A stretch of 64,000 nt of DNA. Source: Mytilisepta virgata. Its lineage: Eukaryota; Mollusca; Bivalvia; Mytilida; Mytilidae. Shown in pieces: positions 14,201 through 26,200 of the stretch. A program made the translations under genes and the position numbers. Within the stretch, counting starts at the first letter, position 1, and every line of letters starts with the position of its first letter. The notes under the pieces are model-generated. The model was given only the letters and a program-made list of their open reading frames with translations, searched no databases and was not told the origin of the DNA. The stretch lies in assembly GCA_028015205.1 (NCBI GenBank), contig CM051521.1, positions 100,416,513-100,480,512 on the forward strand, in the 5' to 3' direction.

Positions 14201-17200
14201 TCAAACAAGGGCATATCTATTCGTTTACAAAAAAGTGCACGGTTTTCACGGGTTTAAATTAATTTTGTCGTACCACATATGTACAAATGTAACATTTCCA
14301 TGACAATTTGTCTTATTAATAACTGTCCTTTTAGTTTCCAACTGTGGCGTATTTATTATTTATAGAAAAGAGAAAAAACGCTTAATTGTGTCTGTTACAC
14401 CACATCCTACCAAAAAAATGAAGTTTTACCACGTCTTCGCATCATTCTACTTGAAATCTTATAATAAAAGAAAATAATACACTACTTTTGTCTAGGATAT
14501 ATACACGCTAGATGCTGGATCATTAATATTCCGTACAAATACAGTTACTATTAAAAAGTGACAGAGGCTTATGATAGGTCATTTAGCCAAAGAATTATGC
14601 AGTTACCAACAATATGACATTCTATGACAGATGATAAAATGCACCTTTGGAGTGTGAAAGGGCAAATTAACACCACAGACTTCACAACAATGAACAATAA
14701 AACGGATAACAGGAAAGATCAACAATAACATACCAATCAATTAACGCCATCCAGACAAAAAATAACATAAAGAGAACAAAACACAAACTTAGAAACAACA
14801 TAATCGAGAAAGTCTTGACTTAGTACAGACACTAAGTAGTGGTAGAGGCAATGTTTTATGGTGTAGTGTGATGGTGGTACTTTGTATTTTTATAGTATCA
14901 GGTTATACATGTGTTCGGTTGGTGCCTTGGACAGCAATAGAGGGACGCAATGACAACCCCTGTAATCGTGTTCATCATATTTTGTTTCTTTAACTTTAAA
15001 CAAATAAACTGATGACGTCGACTTGATTTGCGATTAATATCCGAGGAAGTAATTGTGGTACGTGTCATTTCATTTCAATTTTGTGGATAAATTCCATTTT
15101 GTATATTCCTGGCACACGACAACAGTTTTACAAAGGTGGGCGAGTTTAGTTTGGTGATGGTACGTTGTAATTTTATAGTATCAGGTTATATCCGTGTTTA
15201 TACCCATTCGTATAGCTAACCTCTGTATATCTCTCTTCTGGTTTAATTGCTGCCTTTGACAGTGATGGAAGGATTTAGCAGGGTTAAGATGATGTCATCA
15301 CTTAGGAAATTTTACGGTCGTCATCACGAATTAACCGTACAGTGTTCCAATATTCAAGATGAGGTTGGACCTCTTCCCACTGTCATAACATTTCATGTAC
15401 CTCCACCGATTTGGGATTACCACCAGATTTACTTTGTTGAACTTCACGACGGGTGCCATATACGAAGCAGGAACTGCCTACCCTTCTGGAGCACCTGAGT
15501 TCACTCCTGGTTTCATAGGAGTTCGTGTTGTTCATTGTTTTTTTGTTTTCAGTGTTTACTTGTTGTGCATGTGGTTGTTCATTTGTCTTCCCGTTTTTTT
15601 TTGGTTGCTGCTTAGGTATATTTGTCCTCTTTATATACCCGAAATTATTGCGATAATGTCAATATAATAACTCGGTACCACAACAATAATTACTCAAAAG
15701 CGTCCCTTTTTCCAGCCTGACGCTTTGGTGTAAAAACACACTATAAAAGCCAATACAGTATGGTTTATTAAATTAAAGTACTTTTAGGCACGCAGGTTAA
15801 TAATGAACAATCGTTTTAAAGAAAAAATGAAAGTTTATTTTAAATGTATTTTCATTTCTTATTTTCTATGAGGGGGGGGGGGGGGGGGTGCTAGATTTAC
15901 ACATGTGGAATATGTTGTAGACTAAATCATTCTCTACACTAAAATCAGAACATAGATATTTTCGTTAAAGCTTCTGAAAATGAATTCAACATTTCAGTCA
16001 AGCCACGAATATTGTCATTTATGGTGTAAATCTAATCATTGTTTGCAAAATGAATTTTGTCATTAACTTTATTTTTACAAAAGATTTTGTCATTAACAAT
16101 ATTTAAACAAGAAAAATTTTCCATTACTAGAAATTAATATTAATATTTTCATTGAAAGATGACACCTGAATTCATTATATCAATTTTAATATTGACTCTA
16201 ATCGCTTGGTTAATTATGAGAACAAACTATTTTACAGCAAATTTTAGACACCAACAGAAACTGTTATTATTCTCTGAATGGTAATGTAATTCACAGACAG
16301 GCCTATGTATTAACGCAAAAGCTACTATTTCATTGTTTACTTACCATGTTATCTGGTTCATTGTTTAACAGGGTTATGAGATGAAAGACTTAAACCGCTT
16401 CGTTTACAATTCTACGGAATCCAGATTGTTAGAGAGTCCATGTCTTAGAGATCTGTATAAGTTGTGGAAACTGGAAAAATACTACAAAATCACTTAAAAG
16501 CCAAACCAACAAACATGACATGCACAGAAATAAAAGGAAAACAGTAAAAATGTTCAAATTAAAAAATACTGTCGACTGAAGCTAATGCTTCCATACACGG
16601 AGAAAAGTTTCATCTCGTCACATAAAACCTTTCTTTCATAGTCATACTGTAGCCGGAGGTGAACCTTACATTTGGATCATAAAAATGAATTGTATTTGTT
16701 CCGACATGTTAAATGTGTATATATAATTTCTAATGTTCAAACAAGTGAATTGTGGATCTAAATCTATATACTGGTGCTGCTTGAATGTTGTTACGGATGA
16801 TTAGGAAGTTGAAAAGGAGAAGGGCCACTTTCTACTGTATCTGTTTCACTCATATTTGATTTTTTAAATCTTAAATATTTACCTACTTTTTTCGTAAACA
16901 AATTTGTATGCTATCATTAATAAGTTCATGTTTTCTACTAGCAAAGGTCGTGTATAAAGGCGTTTTGGGTCAATTGGTATCACTTTCTTGAATATTGCTA
17001 AGGACACTCAACCAAAACCATTTTGCTTTCATGTGAAATCATAAACATAAACTCAATTATAAAATATTCGTTTTGATTCTGAATGTCCGTCACGTTGAAA
17101 AACTGTATTTGAGACATTAATTTGGCATATTTGTGTTTAAACTGTCTCCCAAAGAGATATTCAGGTATATATACGTTTTTTAGTGACTTATTTGATAGTT

Positions 17201-20200
17201 ATTATTAGCAAATCTTCAAAGATCACATTCCAGGCTATTTCAATAGAGATTTTGAAAGGCTTTAGGCGACCTTTTGAAAATGGTACTAGAAGTGAAATAA
17301 ATGCAGAAAATGGCCCTACATCTACGAAAAGTGAAATTAATCCATTTTGTAGTAGGGTTCATTTTTAATCTCCATTTGTTGTCTTCGATATAAAGTTCCA
17401 AATAATGCCTGTGATATCATTTATTTTAAGCTTACTGGGATAAATGAGGTCTAAATAATAGATTATATGATACCAATTTCGATGGGAAAACTATGCACAT
17501 TTCTTCGATTTATGACTCATCGGTTGTGTTCAATGCCTAAGATGTCGAAAACCAATATTATAATCCAAAACGTTGAAGATGCCAAAATGACCAAAAGGTA
17601 AGGCCAAAAATGTAAGTTTCTTTAAATGTTTGATTTAAATATTTGACAAAAATGAAGAATTGTTTTTTCTTGTTAAACGTACCCTCGATTTTTGGATGAA
17701 AAACATAAAATGGATAAGTATTTTATTCAATTAAAACCTACACAGTAGACTTTTACTGATATATAATACAATTAATTTATAAATAAGTTAAGACTATAAA
17801 ATATAGATACGAAGACGCACCAATATCCGTTCAGAAGCAAGTTGGCGTTGATTGAGAACTGAGCAGGTGAAATATTTTCGTGTCTTACGTTTGACATGTT
17901 CATTCCCCGAGGAAAACATGATGACTACAAATTGATATTGGAAAGTTTTACAGTCTATTCTGCAAATAATTCATCCTTGTGTATTGCGTATATAGACAAT
18001 GGTAAATTATTTTGTTACATATTTGTCTCGTAAATGCAGTTTATTTACCCATTCTTCAACAATCCATTTTATAAATGCAAATCTTGAAAGACTTTGTCTT
18101 GTTTTTCTATCATGTTGAGTAGGAACAACAAATTACAGTTTACGTCTTGTTATGGCGTGTGAAACGTTGCAATATTCAAAAAAATAATATATATGTTCAT
18201 AAAATTAAATAATTGTTCGTAAAAACGAATATATGTTCATAAAAACAAAACATATATTCAATAAATCAAAATATGCCTTCATAAAATAAAATATATATGA
18301 ATAAAACATAAATATATACTCTCTCAAAAAAGAAACGCAACATCAGATTATCTTTTTGAAATATTATTTTTCCGGACAAATAACCAATAAATATCAAAAT
18401 ATATGTACACATGATCATAATTACACCTTCATAAAAAGTTTCCAGGTACAATCATTTAAATTCATCCACCCGTAAACGACTTTGGTCGCAATCTGGGACA
18501 CCCTACGATTTACGCATTGCCAAAAACTGGGTCGACTTTCACGTGCAAATCATGGGTTATTTTTTAGCTCAGTCAGTCGGTATAAAGACCCGGTATTTCT
18601 TTTCATGAATGCATTCGTAAAATAAAATTCTGATGAGGTGACGCTATGCCAAGGTTAGACGCTGCTACCCGGAATATCGCTATCGGACGACTAGAGGCCG
18701 GAGAATCACAGAATGCTGTTGCTGTAACGTACAATGTTCATCGTAGCACAATTTCACGCCTTTGGGGACGCTACCTGCAGCTTGGTACTACGACAGATCG
18801 GCCACGTTCAGGGCGCCCGCGTGTTACAACCAGGGCGCAAGATCGTTACATCAGACTTTTCCATCTGCGGAATAGGACTATTGCTGCAACAGAAACAGCT
18901 GTAAACGTCCCTGGGTTGCGCCGTATATCAGCACAGACAGTACGCAATCGGTTACGTTCTCATGGATTGAGGGCAAGAAGACCTTACTTTGGAGCAACAC
19001 TGAGACGCCAACACCGCCGAGCGAGGGTTAGATGGTGTACTACAGTTCGTGCATGGAATTTACAGAACTGGAGAAGAGTATGGTTCAGCGATGAGTCACG
19101 TTTTCAACTGGAAAAGCGAGATGGTCGCATACGTGTGTATAGGCGCCGAAACGAACGTTTTGCGCAAAACTGTGTTGTGGAGAGAGACAATTTTGGCGGA
19201 GGCAGTGTTATGATGTGGGCCGCTATTTCTTATGCCAGAAACACACAGCTGATACATATCCAAGGCAATCTGAACGCTGTTAGGTATAGAGACGAAATTT
19301 TACGAGCTCATTTATTGCCCGTAATTGACATTCGGAGAGAAATTTTTCAGCACGACAATGCCCGACCACATACAGCACGTGTAACAGTAGACTTTTTAGA
19401 ACAACAGAATGTCAATGTGATCCGTTGGCCGTCACGATCACCCGATCTTAATCCAATTGAACATTTGTGAGATGAAGTGGATCGGCGCGTGCGCCAACGA
19501 CAACCACCACCGCAAAATCTGCAACAATTACAACAGGCACTTCAGTTTGAGTGGCAAAGGATACCGCGTGTTCGAACTCAGCGTTTAATTCAATCTATGC
19601 CAAGAAGAGTCGGGGCTGTGTTACAAGCAAATGGTGGACATACCAGATATTGACAATTTATGAGTGATTTATTGACAATATGTGACAAACTGTGATATTC
19701 CAAGGTAAAAGAACTCATGAACAAGAAGTGTGCCAATTTTTGCATTCCTGTGTAAATTATTTATATCATAAATTATGAAAATAATATATGAAGTAAATTT
19801 CCTATTTTCTGTATGTTGCGTTTCTTTTTTGAGAGAGTATATGTTCATAAATGAATATTTGTTCATAAAAAAATTCATATTTGTTCATAAAAAATTCATA
19901 TATGTTCATACAAACAAATAATTGTTCATAATTGTTTATAAAAACAAATAATTGTTCATAACAATTAAATATGCATTCATGAAAACAAAATAAGTATTCA
20001 TAAAATCAAAATATTGATTCATAAAATTCAGCAATTGTTCATAAAAAAATATATATGTTCATACAAATAAATAATTGTTCATGAAAGTTAAATATATGTT
20101 CTTAATATTTTCAATAATTTACAATCATGGGATACCTCGTTTCTTTTGTCACAGTGTATTTGATTGGACCTTGAGTGGTTTGGGTAGCGCCGACGTTTCC

Positions 20201-23200
20201 AAAACCGTCGGTTCAGCATTGTACTTGAAACGCGGTGGGTGGTTTGTACAGTGAAACCCAGTGGTAAGTCTCTACCTCAAACCCCTCGTGAAATTGCTGA
20301 CCGCGCTTGAAATACAATCCTCACCCTGGGTATTCGCGCGGCAGACAGTTTGAGGTAGAGACCATTGCCGTTGGGTTTCACTATACAAACGCACCCACCG
20401 CGTTTCAAGAACAACCCTGAACCGACGGCTTTGGAAACGGCGCTACCCAAACCACTCAAGGTCCGATCAAATACACTGTGACAAACGAAACGAGTTATCC
20501 CATGATGCAAATTATTGAACGTATTTATAAATTTTTAAGAACATATATTTAACTTTTATGAACAATTATTTATTTGTATAATGAACATATGTATTTTATT
20601 TTATGAACAATTACTGAATTTTATGAATCAATATTTCGATTTTATGAATACATATTTTGATTTGATTTTATGAATACATGTTTTGATTTTATAAATACAT
20701 ATTTTGTTTTCATTAATACATATTTATTTGTTATGAACAATTATTTGTTTTTATGAACATATATGATTTTTTATATGAACAAATATTCAATTATGAACAT
20801 ATATTTATGTTTTATGCATATATATTTTATTTCACGAACACATATATTGATTCATTGAATGTATGTTTTGTTTTTATGAACATATGTTCGTTTTTACTAA
20901 CAATTATTTAATTTCATGAACATATATTTTGTTTTTTGTGATTATTGCAACGTTTCACACGACATATCTTGTAAGAATCAGTGTTGGTGTTGTCAAAATA
21001 AGGCGCCTCGTTATTTTATAAAATACCAGGTAGGCATATCTTTTTATTCCGTGTTTACTAAAAGAGATATTCTTCTGAGTCTTTAAGTATTTTAAGAAGA
21101 ATGCACGTCTTATTCACACAACTCGCAGAGTAGCAGCTTAAGTAAAATAGTAAGGTGTTTTGAAGGGGTTTAGAAGTCTACTTTGCACACCCAAGATAAT
21201 TACTGCTTGGTATGTAGTTGGAGTATAAGTGTAAATGCCAAGTGAACTGCCAAGGGTACAATTCAAGTTATGACAATGTTTTTGCAACCTTGGCATCGTT
21301 AAAAACGTACTAGTTGAATTAAAAGACGAGCAAGAATAAATGTCTGTTTCGACGTGATCGGATGCGAAAGTGCTTCAACTTCTTATTTCTCTCTTTCCGC
21401 AAATTTTCTGGCAAATTCCTCAATTGCATCTATCAGTTTTTAATGTAATTTGATTCACTAAGATTTACAGACAATAAAACCTAGTCCCAATAACTGAATA
21501 CAATATAAGTGTACAAGTTAGATATTAGAACACTGGTGTGTGCATTCGGCATGGTAATGTTTCGTTTTTGTTTTGTTTTGTTTTTTATTTTGACATTTTA
21601 AAATTTATTTTTAGTTTTGGTCTTTTAGGCGATGGTCTCGTCTTTCGCTAGTTAAATCTACATATCTAAAAAGTGTCTTGTTAACTTCAAATTCTTCTTG
21701 CTGAAAAATAACAAACTTTGATACCCACATTTCTTGCTTACAATGCGCATATCTGGATTCATCAGATACACAAGTAACCAAAACTTTGGAAAGCCAAAAA
21801 AGAAAAAAAAAAAAAAAATAAGAAATGACGAAAAAGAGTTATCTATTTCGTAAACATCAAACTTGGAAAAGCACATGTGAACATTTGTAAAATTGCACAA
21901 AAGTCGGCGATATACTATCATACTATATTTTAATACAACAATTTTATTTTATTTTATATTTCTGTAAACTCTTGATTTGAGAAGATTCTATTTACTTGAC
22001 CTAGTTGTTTGTCCTTAAAAACAAGTAAATAGTTTTTTTCTTTTCTTCTAAATTCGCAAAATTATTTAAAAGCATAGAACAAAATGTAGGAGTAACAGAC
22101 ATTGTGAATAGATGGTTTGTCACTCTATTTGTTAAGAATTATTTGATCTCTGACACAGAATACAGAGGCGCAAATAATCAAATTTTACATATTATTGATT
22201 GAATATGAAATAAACATTTTAGTTAGTTCAATTTATTAGAACATTTTTGCCAAAGGGAATGTAATTTCGGGAAACTATACATTTAAAAAAAATCTTTTAT
22301 ACCATGTTTGATGCACAAAATGTACACATTTCATCGATTTACGACTCATCGGCCTAAAATGTTGAAAACCAAAACAACAATCCAAAACGTTGAAGAGCAA
22401 ATTCAAAAATACCAAAATGACCAAAAGGGGTAAAGCCAAAAACAAAATAACAAATATGTTGCTGTATGCAACTGTAACTTAGACTTGGGTAGTAGTCAAT
22501 TAGTTTATAATTTGGCCATATTATATATTTTATCTGGTTTATAAGTTAATTCAATTTATGTTACACTGTCAATCGGTTATTATACTTTCGCTCCGAAGGA
22601 ATATGTGGTATACTAGGTTTTCACAGAATGTTGGAATTATATTATATCCCTGTGTGTTGCACTATTGAAACTTCTTCGTTGAAATTTAATTGTGGCTTGC
22701 AACATATTTCTTTTTACTTTTTAAGGTACCTGCATACCGAAGAATTAATAGAAATTCTCTTCATTTACCAAGCATTTATTTTTTCAATTATATGTGAAAA
22801 TGTTTTATATAAAATGTCTGTTATATGTATTCTAGGGAAGTCAGTTCCAAACTAGTTTGCAAAATAGACGTTCTCTTGAAATGAACTCCCATAAAAATTT
22901 AAATTAAACAAAAAACTGCCTGCTATTATAATTGCCATAATTTGAAGGAATTAGGATTTTCCTGTAATGTACGTTTACAGTATAAACTTACTGATGACAA
23001 CTCGTTAGATGTTATTTATTAATCTACCCGATATCAGAATAACGAAAAATTAATTCAATGAGCAAATTCCACAATGCCAAAATCAAAAGAGAAGGCCAAT
23101 TCGTGAAAACATTAACACAACAAACACATATTAAAAAGACACAACCAAAGGATCAAAAAATTAAGAGAAAACCAAAGAGAATCAGGACATGACGGCACGT

Positions 23201-26200
23201 GTCCTGCTTCGTTAACGGCACCCCTATCATTGCAAGTGACAAAAATTCAGAAGAGTGTCAAGTCGGAAAAAGAGTCAAATACAGAAAGGCTAAAATCTAG
23301 CTGAAGATATCTATTCTCATTTGTGAGATAGAAACTTTGAATCGGTCATCCAAGTCGTGATTGGTGATATTAACAGTTTTTAACATAACCTTGTCTAAAC
23401 TAAAGAAGTCAACATACAAATCGCATGTACGAAGTAACGAATCAACAATGAAATGTAAACTAGAGACTTTGGTATGTTACTAATAAGAAAGAAGACGTTT
23501 ACAACTGGAGAGTTTAAATCACCATGTTCATAAAATTTTGATTTCAATCGCTCTTGTTGTCTAAGGAGCATATACAATATTCTTTACTAACAAACAAAAT
23601 GGCAAGCCTCTTCTGAACATTATCACACTACACTTCGGTAATTAGCGAAATAAGAATAAGAATTAGTATATAAAAACGTTTATGATGAAAAGACCTTAAC
23701 ATACCATACTCATATCAGACTGTTATATTAAGAGCCCAATTCTCAACTGACTGGCTCCCGGGCTGATAATTACGACCTTTAGTCTGATAAAGGATCCTGA
23801 TATGAAAAAGGCTGTAATAAACTTTATGTAAAAAATACCATTGCTGTGTACATATGAAAAGCACATATGAAGATAATGTTTCCATGGATTTTCATGTATA
23901 AACAGATCAGATTTGCGAAAGTGATTTTTTATATCTATGACGTGCATTGTATAATTTTTTTCCTGTGAAAAACTGTGCTACTTCGTAACTGGCATTCCTT
24001 CACTAATGAGACATTATTATTACCTATAGTAATTAATATCTCTGTTTGTAATGCCATGGTTTAAAGATATTAATCAGAGAAAATGAACTGATGTGCAAAC
24101 AGTTACATGCATCAAAGGGAATTCTGTAAAGAAAATGATACAGGTTTCAATTATTTATAATGTTAAAGCTCTGTGATAAGTTTATGAGCCATGGAACTGT
24201 TATCATATATTTACAAATGTCATTTAAAACGTTTCATATGGAATACCTGGATTAATTCTTACTCTAAACTTATACACGATCAATACTATGTACAGTATTA
24301 GGTAAAATATACATACATTCAGCACACAATTACGTAAGGATTTTGAGTCCTTTTACACAGATTAATGAGTACTCTGGATTGACCTTATCAATGCCTTTTC
24401 CTATAATTATTACTGATCTGGTCGTATGATTAATTCTTTACTTTCTTATGATAACAATTTCTCCATCATTCTGTGTTGGATGACTTCCATCATCCTACCT
24501 GCTTGTTCGGTTGATGGTTTCCTTACCTTCACATGCAAAACTAATGATTTCTCTACTCCCGTCCCCTTACACTGATAACAATCTTGTAAAAATGTCTGCT
24601 CGACCGGTGGTTTCTTTACCCTTACACTCTTACGGAATATCAAGCTTATTTTCATGTTTTGCTGAGAATTTCTCATCGTAACACTCAAATTCACAACAAT
24701 CTATTTTTACCTTACTGATAACTATCTTTGCCTGTTCTTCTAGTGTTGGAATGGCAACCGTCTTTACTAATTGTTACATAAGTGCCATTCTTGACTGATT
24801 TGTCAGAATGATGTTTCTTAACTCTTTCTTTCGTTCTTTTCATATAATGTTATTTTTGAAATTCAGTTTCTTCTTTCTTTAATGACAAAGTTAAACAAAA
24901 ATCAATCCTTGATCAGTGAAAAAAAGTCTCCAATTCGATCCCAGCTTTTGTCATTATAGTTTGAATTTTTATTGCTTGATTGACGTTCCGCCCTTTTTTC
25001 TTTTTTTTGTCCGGCTGGGAGATGGGTCCATTTCCATGACAAACTTTTAAACAATTTATACACAAAGAATACAACATACACAATTCAATGACAAACCGTA
25101 TATACAAGTGATTTAACACGAAAGCTATGTGCCAAAAAATAAAACTCTTAGAAAAAAGGATGTACCAGTTGCTCTGCCGAACAAAGTCAAGCAACCTAGA
25201 ACATACACTTTCTTATTTTACTGATATTGCACTAGAACATACTTGCATTATCTTTCAAAGTAAATGTACATTTTTGTTATTTTTATACGCTCTCAAGAAA
25301 GTGAAAATGATTTTCCTTTTGTATTATTTTTATTTTTCGCTATACTTGGCGACCATAGCCAGAAGGAAAATTCCAGTCTCTTCACCAAAGTTTCTATTTT
25401 GTAAGGATTCTCTGGGAAATCTTGAGTTTTCTTATATTTCATTTTTTTTGTTTCCTTGGCTACTGCCGCCATTGTAAAAATTCAAATCCAGTTGCAAATC
25501 AGAAAACGCATAGACAATTCATAATAAGTTGTTAAAAAAAAAAAACACGTGTCCCAATTTATTTAGTAAATTTAACAACTAGAATTCTTTAGAAAATAAC
25601 ACTTACTCTCTCGAAGAAGCGAATTTCCAGCCATGGATGCTTCTTTGTGTTTCGTCAAATCTGGTTACACCCTGATCTATCTTATACTCACATCTTAATA
25701 ACCATAAATGATATTTTTGTATCAACTTATGATAAATTCTTGAAAAACAAATAATGAGTCTCTGTTACAAATATACTCCATTTTCCCATTTTACATTTCT
25801 TGTAAAGGATTAACTTGTCTGATCAGGCAACAGTTTGTTTATGAAAATAAGACGTTAGCACATCCCCAAAGACTCTATTATTTGTAGCTGTGTAAATAAA
25901 ATATAGTAAGTTAAACATAAGTATGATTATTGTTCTCGTGATACATAGATACTTTCAGATATCAGTGCGATTATTTGACGATATTGGTTTGGCAATGGCA
26001 GATTGTTTATTAAAATGGGGAAAATGTTATCTCCTGTCTATATCTTTCTTGTATACAAAATACAAATACCAGAAAAGTTTACAGGGCACCAGACCATACT
26101 TTGATATGGTTGTCCTTGGAATTTTGAAGGAAGCTTGATTTGACTAGGGTAAATTACCTCTATATCTGATACCAAAAATTAATTGTGAATTGGTAGCATA

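Larger units (their letters stand above)
18151..20966. mobile_element. foldback DNA element (copy 1), 1.3 kb, interrupted by a Tc1 transposon
   Basis: Ends are TATGGCGTGTGAAACGTTGC and an almost exact inverse (one mismatch near the tip). The flanks carry a perfect 6-bp duplication TCTTGT (18145-18150 and 20967-20972). Both arms consist of imperfect repeats of about 20 bases around 'tgttcataaaa', read forward on the left and inverted on the right. They meet at a GC-richer hairpin core (about 20128-20500). Removing the 1.52-kb Tc1 insertion leaves arms of roughly 640 and 660 bases. No transposase of its own is present, so it is non-autonomous. A 6-bp target duplication does not fit Tc1/mariner, hAT or piggyBac; the superfamily is undetermined. 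Confidence 0.85.

Noticed and set aside
15247..15667. Two overlapping open frames of 83 and 90 codons
   Set aside because: They fall in a dispersed mussel-type repeat (family C) and differ in frame; no splice or family support.
24446..24694. 82-codon minus-strand frame with CYQCKGTG
   Set aside because: One Cys pair is not a zinc-finger domain; adjoining frames are broken by stops. It may be decayed coding sequence but nothing supports a family.
25127..25477. 116-codon plus-strand frame
   Set aside because: Phe/Leu/Tyr-rich, runs through poly-T tracts, and is opposite the slightly more plausible minus-strand frame at 25293-25472.
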